A DNA stretch of 55,079 bases, taken from NCBI GenBank assembly GCA_903821465.1, contig CAIJLK010000293.1:1-55079 (forward strand), given 5' to 3'. The notes under the pieces are model-generated. The model ran no database searches and was not told the origin of the DNA. It saw only the letters and a list, made by a program, of their open reading frames with translations. This stretch comes from an uncultured Bacteroidota bacterium. GTDB taxonomy: Bacteria > Bacteroidota > Bacteroidia > Chitinophagales > Chitinophagaceae. Every line of letters begins with the position of its first letter. The first letter of the stretch is position 1. The translations under genes and the position numbers were made by a program. Shown in pieces: positions 41,994-51,690 of this stretch.

Positions 41994-43493
41994 TTATTTT
42001 CTACTGTAATTAGGCGCTTCTTTGGTTACATCAACATCATGTGCATGGCTTTCCTTCATTCCCGCATTGCTGATCTTCACAAATTTTGCTTTTTGTAATT
42101 CTTTGATATTCGCAGCGCCACAATAACCCATTCCCGCTCTTAATCCGCCTACATACTGATAAACGATTTCACTCAAATTACCCTTGAATGCAACACGACC
42201 TTCAATTCCTTCTGGTACATATTTTTTGATATCGTCTTCCACATCCTGAAAATATCTGTCACCACTTCCTTGACTCATGGCACCTAAGCTTCCCATTCCA
42301 CGATATTCTTTGAATTTTCTTCCTTCATAAATGATGGTTTCTCCGGGGCTCTCTTCAACACCTGCAAATACACTTCCCATCATTACTAAATTGGCACCAG
42401 CAGCTAATGCTTTTACCATATCACCTGTATAACGGATACCACCATCAGCAATTATAGGAATGCCTTTTGCTTTCAGTGCTTTACTAGCTTCCATAATAGC
42501 AGTTAATTGTGGCACACCTGCACCCGCAACGATTCTAGTAGTGCAAATAGATCCAGGTCCGATACCCACTTTCACACAATCGGCACCTGCGGCAGCCAAT
42601 GCCAATGCACCCTCTGCAGTACCCACATTGCCAGCAATAATCTGTAAGCCTTTAAAATTCTTACGCAATCCTTTCAAAGCATCGATAACACCTTTGCTAT
42701 GACCGTGTGCACTGTCGAGTGTAACGATATCAACCCCTACTTGCTGTAAAGCTGCGGCCCGATCAAATAAATCTTTGGTAATGCCAAGTGCTGCGCCAAC
42801 TAACAATCTTCCTAATCCATCTTTGCCAGCATTTGGATAATTACGAATCTGAAGAATATCTCGGTAAGTGATTAGTCCGATCAATTTTCCTTGTTTATTT
42901 ACGACAGGTAATTTTTCGATCTTATAATTACGAAGAATAGTTTCTGCTTTTTTCAGATCGGTTCCTTCAGGAGCAGTAATGAGCTTTTCTTTGGTCATTA
43001 CTTCTGAGACTTTTCTCTTTTTATTTGTCTCGAAACGAAGGTCACGATTCGTTAAAATACCAACTAGTTTCTGGTTGGCATCTACAATCGGAATACCCCC
43101 AATTCTATTTTCTTTCATCAATCTCAATGCATCACCAATAGTGGCTTCAACAAGCAGTGTGATTGGGTCAATGATCATGCCGCTTTCGCTTCTTTTCACT
43201 TTGCGAACCTGTTCTGCCTGACGTTCAATACTCATGTTTTTGTGAAGGATACCCAAACCGCCTTCTCTTGCCAAAGCAATAGCCAGAGAAGCTTCTGTTA
43301 CGGTATCCATTGCCGCAGAAAGCATGGGTACATTTAAAATAATACTCTTGGTTAAATTTGAACGGATGTCAACATCTCGAGGAAGAATTGTACTGTAAGC
43401 AGGCATTAGCAACACATCGTCGAAAGTGAGACCTTCTCCGAATAATCTTGAATTTGCAGAGCCTGTGCTTGGGGAACTGTTTCTTATTGCCAT
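41994..43493 (-). CDS. guaB: Inosine-5'-monophosphate dehydrogenase
   Basis: NAD-dependent oxidation of IMP to XMP, the committed step of GMP synthesis. TIM barrel interrupted by two CBS domains (about 100-218). Catalytic Cys317 in GPGSICTTR, the flap region [10 protein letters not shown] and the IMP loops DSAHGHS and [10 protein letters not shown]. 499 residues from the ATG at 43493. An in-frame TTG six bases upstream is unlikely because the -7 box TATCTTTG (43504-43497) covers it. Only three bases separate the box from the ATG, so the mRNA should have no leader. Terminator at 41944-41977. Confidence 0.97.
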   Translation of the reverse strand: MAIRNSSPSTGSANSRLFGEGLTFDDVLLMPAYSTILPRDVDIRSNLTKSIILNVPMLSAAMDTVTEASLAIALAREGGLGILHKNMSIERQAEQVRKVKRSESGMIIDPITLLVEATIGDALRLMKENRIGGIPIVDANQKLVGILTNRDLRFETNKKRKVSEVMTKEKLITAPEGTDLKKAETILRNYKIEKLPVVNKQGKLIGLITYRDILQIRNYPNAGKDGLGRLLVGAALGITKDLFDRAAALQQVGVDIVTLDSAHGHSKGVIDALKGLRKNFKGLQIIAGNVGTAEGALALAAAGADCVKVGIGPGSICTTRIVAGAGVPQLTAIMEASKALKAKGIPIIADGGIRYTGDMVKALAAGANLVMMGSVFAGVEESPGETIIYEGRKFKEYRGMGSLGAMSQGSGDRYFQDVEDDIKKYVPEGIEGRVAFKGNLSEIVYQYVGGLRAGMGYCGAANIKELQKAKFVKISNAGMKESHAHDVDVTKEAPNYSRK

Positions 43494-43496
43494 GGG

Positions 43497-43504
43497 CAAA
43501 GATA
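43497..43504 (-). promoter_or_regulatory. Promoter -7 box of guaB abutting the start codon
   Basis: TATCTTTG on the minus strand followed by CCC and the ATG. The upstream part of the promoter lies in heptamer array G. Confidence 0.6.
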
Positions 43505-43508
43505 CAAA

Positions 43509-43570
43509 AAAAGATAAAAGATAAAAGAGAAGAGTGAAGAGAGGTGAAAAAAAGTGAAAAATGGAAGAAG
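43509..43570 (+). repeat. Heptamer repeat array G, between dprA and guaB
   Basis: GATAAAA, GAGAAGA and GTGAAGA units. Here the purine-rich strand is antisense to both neighbours (dprA and guaB are on the minus strand), unlike at most other loci. It abuts the dprA stop and forms the region upstream of the guaB -7 box. Confidence 0.85.
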
Positions 43571-44671
43571 TTAATCGAGCATCCGATACATTTTTCCGGG
43601 TAGGGATTGCACTGCGCCTTGTAATTCTAGGCTAAGAATTGCTGCTGCAAATGCACTACTGGTTAAGCCGCTGCTTAAATACAGTTCATCCATAGATTTC
43701 AACTCGTAACCTCTCAGTAAATCTGCAATGATCAATTCATCATTTGTGAATTCATAAAAAAGAATTCTTTGTTTTTTTGGTACTACAGTTTTTTCCTGCC
43801 ATCCCATCCATTCCAAAAAGTCAGCCGCACCGCTAAAAAGATATGCTTTGTTTTCTTGGATCAATTGATTGCAACCACAGCTTTTTGAGTCCGTTATTTT
43901 TCCCGGAACTGCAAACAATTCGCGGTTATAAGTTGATGCCAGTTCTGCTGTAATGATACTGCCCCCTTTAATGGCTGTTTCAATAACAATCGTTGCATCG
44001 GCCATCCCTGCAACGATTCGATTCCTTTTAGGGAAATTATGTTTATCAGGCAAAGTACTCTTCCTGAATTCCGTGAGCAAGCCACCATTTGCTAACATTT
44101 CTTTCGATAAGTTTCGGTGCAATGCAGGATAAATTCTGTCTAGTCCGTGTGCCAATACACCCACTGTAGCAATCTTATTTTTCAGCGCCGCTCTATGGGC
44201 GATTGCATCGATGCCAAATGCCAGACCACTCAAGATTAATAGATTTTCAGTTGGAAGTTCAGCAATAAAATCTTCGGTTATTTGCTTGCCATAATCGCTA
44301 TTATTTCTTGTTCCAACAATACTGATGATTTTACCTGCATTTAAATTGCAATTACCATTAAAGTATAATAATGCAGGGGCATCAAAACAATGTAATAGCC
44401 TTTTAGGAAAAAGATCGTCACTCTGAAATAAAAGCTGATAATTATTCTTCCTAATAAAATTAAGTTCTTTCTCCGCAGTAGAAAAATCTATAAATTCTTT
44501 TATCAGTTTTGCTTTTCGCTCTCCAATTCCTTCTATAGCTGACAACTCTTTTTTCTTTGCTTGAAAGATGGCCGATGCGGTACCCATGGTTTGCAATAAA
44601 GATCTGGTAAGTACTGACCCTATTTCCGGGATCATTGTAAGTGCGATCTGGTATATTTCTTCATCTTTCAT
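43571..44671 (-). CDS. dprA: DNA-processing protein DprA
   Basis: Protects incoming single-stranded DNA and loads RecA during natural transformation. N-terminal helix-hairpin-helix region ([15 protein letters not shown] near 45-60), Rossmann-like core with [13 protein letters not shown] near 117, [17 protein letters not shown] and the signature [20 protein letters not shown], and a C-terminal winged-helix domain (about 300-366). 366 residues, full length. Other competence genes are not in the window, so competence cannot be concluded. Confidence 0.94.
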   Translation of the reverse strand: MKDEEIYQIALTMIPEIGSVLTRSLLQTMGTASAIFQAKKKELSAIEGIGERKAKLIKEFIDFSTAEKELNFIRKNNYQLLFQSDDLFPKRLLHCFDAPALLYFNGNCNLNAGKIISIVGTRNNSDYGKQITEDFIAELPTENLLILSGLAFGIDAIAHRAALKNKIATVGVLAHGLDRIYPALHRNLSKEMLANGGLLTEFRKSTLPDKHNFPKRNRIVAGMADATIVIETAIKGGSIITAELASTYNRELFAVPGKITDSKSCGCNQLIQENKAYLFSGAADFLEWMGWQEKTVVPKKQRILFYEFTNDELIIADLLRGYELKSMDELYLSSGLTSSAFAAAILSLELQGAVQSLPGKMYRMLD

Positions 44672-44760
44672 TCTTGAATATCAATAAAAAAATATTGCAA
44701 AGAATGAATCCTAACTCAAATCATTTTAGAGAATAAAAAAAATATTTTAGATAGGATTTA

Positions 44761-46674
44761 CTATAGTTCGGTCACTGTAAATTCGGTTCTTCTATTCATT
44801 GATCTTCCTGCATCAGTGTTATTATCTGCAATTGGTTTAGAAGCCCCGTATCCTTTATAGGAAAGTCTCTTACCATCTACACCTTTTGAATTTAAATAAC
44901 TAACTATTTCTTTTGCACGATTCGTTGATAACAATAAATTATCCTCCTGCTTACCTATATTATCGGTGTGGCCACTGATCTCTAATTTGATAGTAGGATT
45001 TTCATTCAACACCTGTAACAATTTATCTAATTCAATAAACGCAGCTGATGGTAATTCGTAGGAATTATTTTTAAATAAAATATTATTAAAAACAAAATTG
45101 GCATGCAATGCAACCGGTTGTAATGTGATATTTTTTTGATAAGTGCTATCAGCTTCTTTTTTACTTAAAGTATATTGTTCACTATAAAATAAATAACCCT
45201 TTCTGTTTACAGTAAATGTATAATCTCGGCCTGTTGGAAGTGTGATGAAGTATTCGCCCTTCTCATCGGTCTGTACTTTCATTAATGCTTTATTATTCTC
45301 GTTGTCGAAAAGTTCAACTGAAGAAGGTATGCCCTTTCCAGTTGTTTGATCCGTTACGAATCCTTTTACATAGAGTGTTCTATACGGACGAATATCAGGT
45401 CGCATTTCAAATTGATACAAATCCAAATCCCCCCGACTATCAAATCTGTCACTGGCATAATAGGCCGTTAATCCATCAGCAGAAACTGCAAGGCTTCCTT
45501 CGTTCTCAATGGTATTGATGGGATAGCCAATATTTTCTGGGATACCCCACTGACCAGCTACATTTTTTCTGAGCAAATAAATATCTGATCCGCCATAACC
45601 TGGTAAGCCATCGGATGTATAGTATAATGTTTGATTATCAGGATGAATAAAGGGTGCTAATTCATCTCCCTTTGTGTTTATATCAGGTCCCATATTTCTG
45701 GCTGGACTCCACCTGCCATCTGCATTGCGGTAACTAACGTAAAGGTCTTTTCCTCCGTAACCACCGGGGCGATTACTACTAAAATAGAGGACGCGATTAT
45801 CCGGACTCAAACTAGGAGAGCTTTCCCAAAATTCTGTGTTGATATTGGCACCTAGATTTTCTGGTTCACTCCAGCCATTTGGGGTGTAGACTGATTTGTA
45901 AATATCAAAATTACCAAAACCCTGTCCAGAAAACTGACCGGCAAATAAGATCCAATCACCATCTTGAGAAGAAGTGATCGCGCCTTTTTTGGGTTCTATA
46001 TTAATATCTCCTTCAATTGGTTTTGCTAGTGAAAATCCTTTTTTCGACATGCTGCTTTCCATGAAATCCTCACGCATATGCATCCCCGCTCTTGTAAAAA
46101 CCAAGATATTATCAGACACTGTAACCGAAGGATAATATTCGGCATAAATACTATTCACACTATCACCTAAATTGATCGGATTAAAACGATAGAGATCTTG
46201 ATTAGGATGTTTTTTTTGGTAATCAATTGCAAATTCAAAACACTTACGTCGATACTTTGCGGCATTCACACTTCGATCACTGATCTTGGGAATATTTAAA
46301 AATTCATCAACGATTGTAAGCGCACTTTCGAACTGTCCGAGCCCAGCTATATTTATGGCATAAGGCAATTTATAAACCTGAAAATAGATACTGTCTTTTG
46401 CTTTTGCTTTTTCATATAAAAGCACAGCTTCTTTATACAATTTTAATTGTCCATACGCTGCGCCAAGAGATAAATAAGCGTCTACAAAATTGCTATCAAT
46501 TAAGATGCATTCCTGCAAAACGGGGATGGCTTCTTTGATTCGCTCTTCTTTCAAAAGAACGATGGCATCATCATATTTATCAAGCGCCTTGGGCTTTACT
46601 AGATCAGGGTTATAGCTTTGAGCGAATCCAAAACTAGCAATCAATAAAAAGGGTAAAACAAGAAATGACTTCAT
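44761..46674 (-). CDS. PorE-like protein: TPR, WD40-like propeller, CRD and OmpA domains
   Basis: Envelope protein with the domain order of the T9SS component PorE: signal peptide (MKSFLVLPFLLIASFGFAQ), TPR repeats at about 20-145, a PD40/WD40-like beta-propeller at about 175-430 (repeats such as LSPDNRVLYFSSNRPGGYGG), a carboxypeptidase-regulatory-like domain at about 445-530, and a C-terminal OmpA peptidoglycan-binding domain with EISGHTDNIG and STNRAKEIVSYL. I start at the ATG 46674; 637 residues. PorE of Porphyromonas gingivalis is a lipoprotein, but here the signal peptide ends in FAQS with no Cys. Many such proteins exist in Bacteroidota, so the T9SS role is likely but not certain. Confidence 0.85.
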   Translation of the reverse strand: MKSFLVLPFLLIASFGFAQSYNPDLVKPKALDKYDDAIVLLKEERIKEAIPVLQECILIDSNFVDAYLSLGAAYGQLKLYKEAVLLYEKAKAKDSIYFQVYKLPYAINIAGLGQFESALTIVDEFLNIPKISDRSVNAAKYRRKCFEFAIDYQKKHPNQDLYRFNPINLGDSVNSIYAEYYPSVTVSDNILVFTRAGMHMREDFMESSMSKKGFSLAKPIEGDINIEPKKGAITSSQDGDWILFAGQFSGQGFGNFDIYKSVYTPNGWSEPENLGANINTEFWESSPSLSPDNRVLYFSSNRPGGYGGKDLYVSYRNADGRWSPARNMGPDINTKGDELAPFIHPDNQTLYYTSDGLPGYGGSDIYLLRKNVAGQWGIPENIGYPINTIENEGSLAVSADGLTAYYASDRFDSRGDLDLYQFEMRPDIRPYRTLYVKGFVTDQTTGKGIPSSVELFDNENNKALMKVQTDEKGEYFITLPTGRDYTFTVNRKGYLFYSEQYTLSKKEADSTYQKNITLQPVALHANFVFNNILFKNNSYELPSAAFIELDKLLQVLNENPTIKLEISGHTDNIGKQEDNLLLSTNRAKEIVSYLNSKGVDGKRLSYKGYGASKPIADNNTDAGRSMNRRTEFTVTEL

Positions 46675-46739
46675 ACAATAATTGATGAAGGGAAGTTCGT
46701 TTAAATCAAGCAATGGCTTTGTTAAAATTGAGTAGCTAT

Positions 46740-47360
46740 TTATGGAACGTTCACATATTTATGTATCTGTAAACTCAATTCCCATTTCGGATTTTCTTTG
46801 ATGTAATCGATGATCATCGGAGTGTTTACATCAGCACGATCCCATTCTGGTTGTAAGTATAATTTACAATGTGGGTTTGCTTCAGTTGCGTAAGACTCTG
46901 CCCAGGCAAAATCATACTTATTAAAGATTACCACTTTTAATTCATGCGCTTTTGGAACGATGGCTGCAATGGGAGCTTTGAACTTTTTCGGAGATACGCA
47001 GATCCAGTTCCAGAACCCACTCAATGGAGCTGATCCTGATGTTTCAATATTGGTCTCAAATCCTGCAGCATGTAATGCAGCAGTTAACTTATCTAAAGGA
47101 TGTAAGAGCGGTTCGCCACCAGTGATGATCGCTAATCGTCCCGGATAGGCTTTTGCATTTTCCACAATTGTTTCAATACTTTGAAGCGGATGTTTGGAAG
47201 CATCCCAGCTATCTTTTACATCACACCAAACACAACCCACATCACATCCGCCCAAGCGAATAAAATAAGCGGCTCTGCCTTGATGAAATCCTTCACCTTG
47301 GATGCTGTAAAATGCTTCCATTACTGGTAAGAAATCGGTTGATTTTGAAGTTGTAGTCAT
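46740..47360 (-). CDS. queE: 7-carboxy-7-deazaguanine synthase (radical SAM)
   Basis: Third step of queuosine/preQ0 synthesis: ring contraction of 6-carboxytetrahydropterin. Radical-SAM cluster cysteines Cys39, Cys43 and Cys46 (GGCDVGCVWCD), the substrate segment FYSIQGEGFHQGRAAYFIR before it, and TGGEPLLHP for SAM binding. 206 residues, family size. Five bp after folD, so the two are co-transcribed. The other queuosine genes are not in the window. Confidence 0.94.
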   Translation of the reverse strand: MTTTSKSTDFLPVMEAFYSIQGEGFHQGRAAYFIRLGGCDVGCVWCDVKDSWDASKHPLQSIETIVENAKAYPGRLAIITGGEPLLHPLDKLTAALHAAGFETNIETSGSAPLSGFWNWICVSPKKFKAPIAAIVPKAHELKVVIFNKYDFAWAESYATEANPHCKLYLQPEWDRADVNTPMIIDYIKENPKWELSLQIHKYVNVP

Positions 47361-47365
47361 CTAAT

Positions 47366-48250
47366 TTATTGAATACCGTTATTGGTTTTGTAAGCTTGAA
47401 GCGTGTTTTTCAACAGGCCAGCAATGGTCATCAAACCAACACCGCCTGGAACCGGCGTAATGGCACTGGTAAGCGGCGCCACTTCTTCATAAGCCACATC
47501 GCCTTTAATACGGAATCCTTTTTTTGCAGTGGCATCAGTAACCCTTGTAATACCTACATCAATTACTACTGCTCCGGGTTTGATCATATCGGCTTTTACA
47601 AATTCTGGTCGGCCAAGTGCTGCCACAAGAATATCAGCTTGCAAACAAATTTCTTTCAAATTAGGTGTATGTGAATGGCAAATGGTTACCGTACAGTTGC
47701 CATTGGGAATATTACTACTTAAAAGGATGCTCATTGGGCGGCCTACAATATTACTCCTGCCAATCACTACTGCATGTTTGCCCTTGGTTTCTAAATGAAA
47801 GAATTCTAGCATCATCATAATGCCATAAGGGGTTGCGGGTATAAAGCTAGGAAGGCCTTGCATTAATTTGCCGGCACTGGAAGGGTGAAATCCATCCACA
47901 TCTTTCGATGGGTCAATCGCTTCGATTACTTTCTGCTCCTTAATTTGTTTAGGTAGGGGTAATTGAACCAAAATTCCATCAACCAAAGGATTATTATTCA
48001 GTTCGGTAATCTTTGCAAGTAGCGTGGCTTCGTCGATATCCGCTTCAAACCTTACAAGGGTAGAGATAAAGCCGATTTCCTCACAATTTTTAACTTTTGA
48101 AGCCACATAAGTTTCGCTGGCGCCATTGGAACCTACCAAAATAGCTGCTAAATGAGGGGGTCTATTCCCCACCGATATTAATTTTTCTGTCTCTGCTTTT
48201 AGGTCTTGTTTAACCGCAGCTGACACTAATTTGCCGTCTAGTACTAACAT
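47366..48250 (-). CDS. folD: Methylenetetrahydrofolate dehydrogenase/cyclohydrolase
   Basis: Bifunctional enzyme that converts 5,10-methylene-THF to 10-formyl-THF with NADP. Seen: [14 protein letters not shown] near 50 with the catalytic Lys, [14 protein letters not shown] near 97-110, VDGFHP, the NADP loop [11 protein letters not shown] and [16 protein letters not shown] near the C terminus. 294 residues. The -7 box TATTTTTG lies only four bases before the ATG, so the transcript should be nearly leaderless. First gene of the folD-queE pair; it uses the one-carbon product of GlyA. Confidence 0.97.
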   Translation of the reverse strand: MLVLDGKLVSAAVKQDLKAETEKLISVGNRPPHLAAILVGSNGASETYVASKVKNCEEIGFISTLVRFEADIDEATLLAKITELNNNPLVDGILVQLPLPKQIKEQKVIEAIDPSKDVDGFHPSSAGKLMQGLPSFIPATPYGIMMMLEFFHLETKGKHAVVIGRSNIVGRPMSILLSSNIPNGNCTVTICHSHTPNLKEICLQADILVAALGRPEFVKADMIKPGAVVIDVGITRVTDATAKKGFRIKGDVAYEEVAPLTSAITPVPGGVGLMTIAGLLKNTLQAYKTNNGIQ

Positions 48251-48254
48251 GCCG

Positions 48255-48262
48255 CAAAAATA
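48255..48262 (-). promoter_or_regulatory. Promoter -7 box of folD abutting the start codon
   Basis: TATTTTTG on the minus strand followed by CGGC and the ATG at 48250. No good TTTG at -33. Confidence 0.55.
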
Positions 48263-48450
48263 AAGCCAAAATGAAAGGAATCCCTATTTTTTTAGATAAT
48301 GATTGTTAGTTAGTTATACATTAAATTAATATTTATGCAAATAATTGGTAGTTTTTTGATGAAGCATGCAACGTTTTCCGATATAAAACTGCCTATTTAA
48401 GGTTTCCTTAACTTTTTATTGTTAATTAGTTAACATTTTAAGAAAGACGT

Positions 48451-48458
48451 TATATTCG
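48451..48458 (+). promoter_or_regulatory. Promoter -7-like box of the SusC/SusD operon
   Basis: TATATTCG, one mismatch to TAnnTTTG, 23 bp before the susC ATG, with TTAG about 21 bp upstream as a poor -33. The rest of the 231-bp folD-susC gap is AT-rich and shows nothing else. Confidence 0.4.
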
Positions 48459-48481
48459 CATTATCTAAAAACTAAACACTT

Positions 48482-51400
48482 ATGAAATTGAGAAAAATTG
48501 TATTGTTTTTTGCAATGCTAATTGGGTGGTCAGTTATTTCTCTCGCACAAACTAAGCTTGTGTCTGGAAAAGTTACTGGTTCTAACGACCAACCTATTAG
48601 TGGCGCTACTGTAAAAGTGGCCGGTAGTTCAGCTGCTGCTACTTCTACCAATGAAAAGGGAGAATTTAAAATTTCTGCCAAAGATGGTAGCGTACTCCAA
48701 ATTAGTTCTGTAGGTTTTAAAAGCACTACTGTAAAAGTTACAGGGGCTGGAAACTACAATGTGAGTCTAGAAGTTTATATAAACGTGATGGACGAAGTTG
48801 TTGTAACAGCGGGTGGTATTAAAACTAAAAGAAAAGAAATTGGTACTGGCGGTACTTTAATTAAAGCCGACAATTTGATTGCAGCTAAGCCTGTAACAAT
48901 TGCTGGTGGATTGCAAGGTAAAGTTGCCGGTTTGCAAATTAACGCAACAAATGGTGGTGTTAACCCTAGTTTCAGATTGGTTTTACGTGGACAACGTTCC
49001 TTGACTGGTAATAACCAGGCCTTGGTGGTGTTGGATAACGTAATCGTACCAAACGAAGTTTTGGGTAACTTAAACCCTGAAGATGTTGAAAGTGTAAACG
49101 TTTTGAATGGTGCTGGTGCTGCTGCCCTTTATGGCTCTTCAGCGTCTAACGGTGCCTTGATCGTTACTACCAAAAAAGGTGTAAAAGGTCAGAACACTGT
49201 TAACTTTCAGAATACAACTACTATTGAAGCGCCTGCTTTCTTCCCTAAATTCCAGAAAGGTTTCGGTGCCGGTGGTACTGGTTACGGTTACTGGGGTAAT
49301 TTCTCTTACTTAGAGAACCAATCATACGGTCCGGCTTTTGACAACGTAAAAAGACCAATTGGTGCTCCATTAGAAAATGGACATCAGGATTCTGCTGTTT
49401 ACGGATATAGCGAAGGACATACTAAATTCTGGGAAACAGGTTTAACTAACCAAACAGATTTCTCGGTATCAAGTGGTGATGAGAATTCTACATTATATAT
49501 GTCTGGTCAGTATGTTACAGTTACCGGTACAACTCCTGGCGACAAGTACAACAGAACTAACTTTAGAATGAACGGAACTCGTAAAGTGGGTAACAAAATC
49601 AATATTTCTTATTCTTCTAGTTATACGCAGAATAGATATGATATCACTACTCAGACAGGTTCTATGTACGGCAATATGCTGAACATGCCGAATAACGTAG
49701 ATGTTACTAAGTATAAGGACTGGAGAAATAATGAATTTGCTAACCCAATTGGATTCTATAATCCTTGGTATGCGAATCCTTATTTTACTGCAGACAACTA
49801 TCGTTCTAATGTAAGAAACGATTATTTCGTTGCTAACTTAGAGGTGAAATATTCACCAATTCAAGGATTAGACATTGTGGCTCGTCAGGGTATCACAACA
49901 AGAAATACTTCTAATAAAGATTGGGTTGGTCAGTTCTTATATACAGCTTATTCAAAGCAAACTGATCAGAGTTCAAAAGCAGATATCGCTGCTTCTGTAA
50001 GTGATGGTGCTTCTTATACAACTAATTTATTGACTGATTTTTATGCCCAGTATCAACATAAATTCAACGATTTTAGCTTGAATTTAATTGGTGGTACGCA
50101 GTGGAGACAAGACCAAGCAAAAAACATAGGTGTTTCTGCTAATGGGTTAGTGATTCCTGAATTATACAATGTTGCAAACGGTGTAGGAACTCCAGGTGCT
50201 AGTGAATCAAACTATATGGCTCGTCAGTTAGGTGTTTATGCTGATGGTCGTTTAGGCTATAAAGGATATGTTTTCTTACATGTTACTGGTCGTAAGGACT
50301 GGGTTTCTATTCTTAATACTAATAGCAACTCTTTCTTCTACCCAGCGGTTGACTTATCTTTCATCGCTACAGATGCGATCAAGGCTTTGAAAAACAATCC
50401 TGTTGTGAGCTATTTGAAATTACGTGCTGGTTGGTCTAAAGTTGGTCAGGTTAACTTAGGTGGTACTTATGGTGCCTACCAATTGTTACCTACTTTCTCT
50501 TCTAACGCATATGGTTTCCCTTATGGTTCAATGGCTGGATATAGTGTGGGTAACACATTAGTTGCGCCTAACTTACAACCAGAAATTACAAAGGGTATTG
50601 AATTCGGATTTGATTTGAATTTGTTTAAAGACAGATTTACTTCTAACGTAACTTATTTCAATACTAAAACAGATAATCAAACTGTAAACGTTTCTATTTC
50701 TAGCACAACAGGTTTCACTGGTTTGAGAACCAATACCGGTCAAACTCAAAGTAAAGGTTTAGAGCTAACCGCACACTATACTGTTATTGATAATCGCAGA
50801 AATAAAGGATTAACCTTAACAGTTGGTGGTAACTATACTTACTTAGATAATAATGTAAACTTCATCAGTGATCAGCTTCCTAAATTGGCTTTAGCAACTT
50901 ACGGTTCTACTGCAGGTTCTTATGCTGTTGCAGGAAAAGCTTTCCCAGTGATTATGGGATACGATTACAAGCGTGATCCTCAAGGACATGTTATTGTAAA
51001 CTCGGTAACTGGTATACCAACCAAATCTGATACTATTTCTGTATTAGGAAGTGCCGTTGTTAAAGACAAAATCGGTATTGATATTTCTGCAGAGTACAAA
51101 GGCTTTAGATTGTCAATCGTAGCTGAATACCGCGGTGGATATGCTGCTTACCAATCAATGGGAACAGAATTAGATTGGTCTGGTACTGGTTACAGAACTG
51201 CGATTTACGACAGAAAGAGCTTTGTATTCCCTAACTCAGTTTATTGGGATGGAGCTAAATATGTAACAAACTCTAATATTTCAATTGCAAATGGTAATGG
51301 TAACAATGGTTTCTGGACCGATGGTATCAACAGAGATATTACCTCTAACTATTTAACTTCTGGTGCATTCTGGAAATTAAGAGAGGTTACACTATCTTAT

Positions 51401-51619
51401 ACTTTACCATCATCTGTATGTGCTAAAACTAAGATCTTTAAAGGAATTACGGTAAGTGCTCAAGGTAGAAACTTACTAGTTCTAATGGCAAAAGATAACT
51501 ACTATACCGATCCTGAATATCAAGATGCTGGTGCTGGTAGTAATGGTGTTGGTTTAACAGGTATTAGCCAATCACCGCCATCTAGATTCTTTGGTGGTTC
51601 AATTAAATTTACATTTTAA
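48482..51619 (+). CDS. SusC/RagA family TonB-linked outer-membrane transporter
   Basis: TonB-dependent barrel that imports glycans or peptides with the SusD lid. Signal peptide 1-23 (ISLAQ), carboxypeptidase-regulatory-like domain at about 25-100, the conserved MDEVVVTAGG before the plug, plug domain at about 115-235 with the SusC-type LRGQRSLTGNNQALVVLDNV, then the barrel to the terminal Phe (GGSIKFTF), the outer-membrane insertion signal. 1045 residues. Codon use (many AAC, GGT, TCT) differs from the neighbours and suggests high expression. Followed by susD (71 bp to its ATG) and a third lipoprotein. No sensor or hydrolase gene is attached, so the substrate is unknown. Confidence 0.95.
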   Translation: MKLRKIVLFFAMLIGWSVISLAQTKLVSGKVTGSNDQPISGATVKVAGSSAAATSTNEKGEFKISAKDGSVLQISSVGFKSTTVKVTGAGNYNVSLEVYINVMDEVVVTAGGIKTKRKEIGTGGTLIKADNLIAAKPVTIAGGLQGKVAGLQINATNGGVNPSFRLVLRGQRSLTGNNQALVVLDNVIVPNEVLGNLNPEDVESVNVLNGAGAAALYGSSASNGALIVTTKKGVKGQNTVNFQNTTTIEAPAFFPKFQKGFGAGGTGYGYWGNFSYLENQSYGPAFDNVKRPIGAPLENGHQDSAVYGYSEGHTKFWETGLTNQTDFSVSSGDENSTLYMSGQYVTVTGTTPGDKYNRTNFRMNGTRKVGNKINISYSSSYTQNRYDITTQTGSMYGNMLNMPNNVDVTKYKDWRNNEFANPIGFYNPWYANPYFTADNYRSNVRNDYFVANLEVKYSPIQGLDIVARQGITTRNTSNKDWVGQFLYTAYSKQTDQSSKADIAASVSDGASYTTNLLTDFYAQYQHKFNDFSLNLIGGTQWRQDQAKNIGVSANGLVIPELYNVANGVGTPGASESNYMARQLGVYADGRLGYKGYVFLHVTGRKDWVSILNTNSNSFFYPAVDLSFIATDAIKALKNNPVVSYLKLRAGWSKVGQVNLGGTYGAYQLLPTFSSNAYGFPYGSMAGYSVGNTLVAPNLQPEITKGIEFGFDLNLFKDRFTSNVTYFNTKTDNQTVNVSISSTTGFTGLRTNTGQTQSKGLELTAHYTVIDNRRNKGLTLTVGGNYTYLDNNVNFISDQLPKLALATYGSTAGSYAVAGKAFPVIMGYDYKRDPQGHVIVNSVTGIPTKSDTISVLGSAVVKDKIGIDISAEYKGFRLSIVAEYRGGYAAYQSMGTELDWSGTGYRTAIYDRKSFVFPNSVYWDGAKYVTNSNISIANGNGNNGFWTDGINRDITSNYLTSGAFWKLREVTLSYTLPSSVCAKTKIFKGITVSAQGRNLLVLMAKDNYYTDPEYQDAGAGSNGVGLTGISQSPPSRFFGGSIKFTF

Positions 51620-51690
51620 TTCATCAACTAAATTTTATCTACATGAGCCTCAATCCAAATAAAATTTTAGTTAAACATAAATTAGTTAAT

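Noticed and set aside
23..43570. Heptamer arrays as CRISPR
   Set aside because: Units are 7 bp, contiguous and without unique spacers; no cas genes are nearby.
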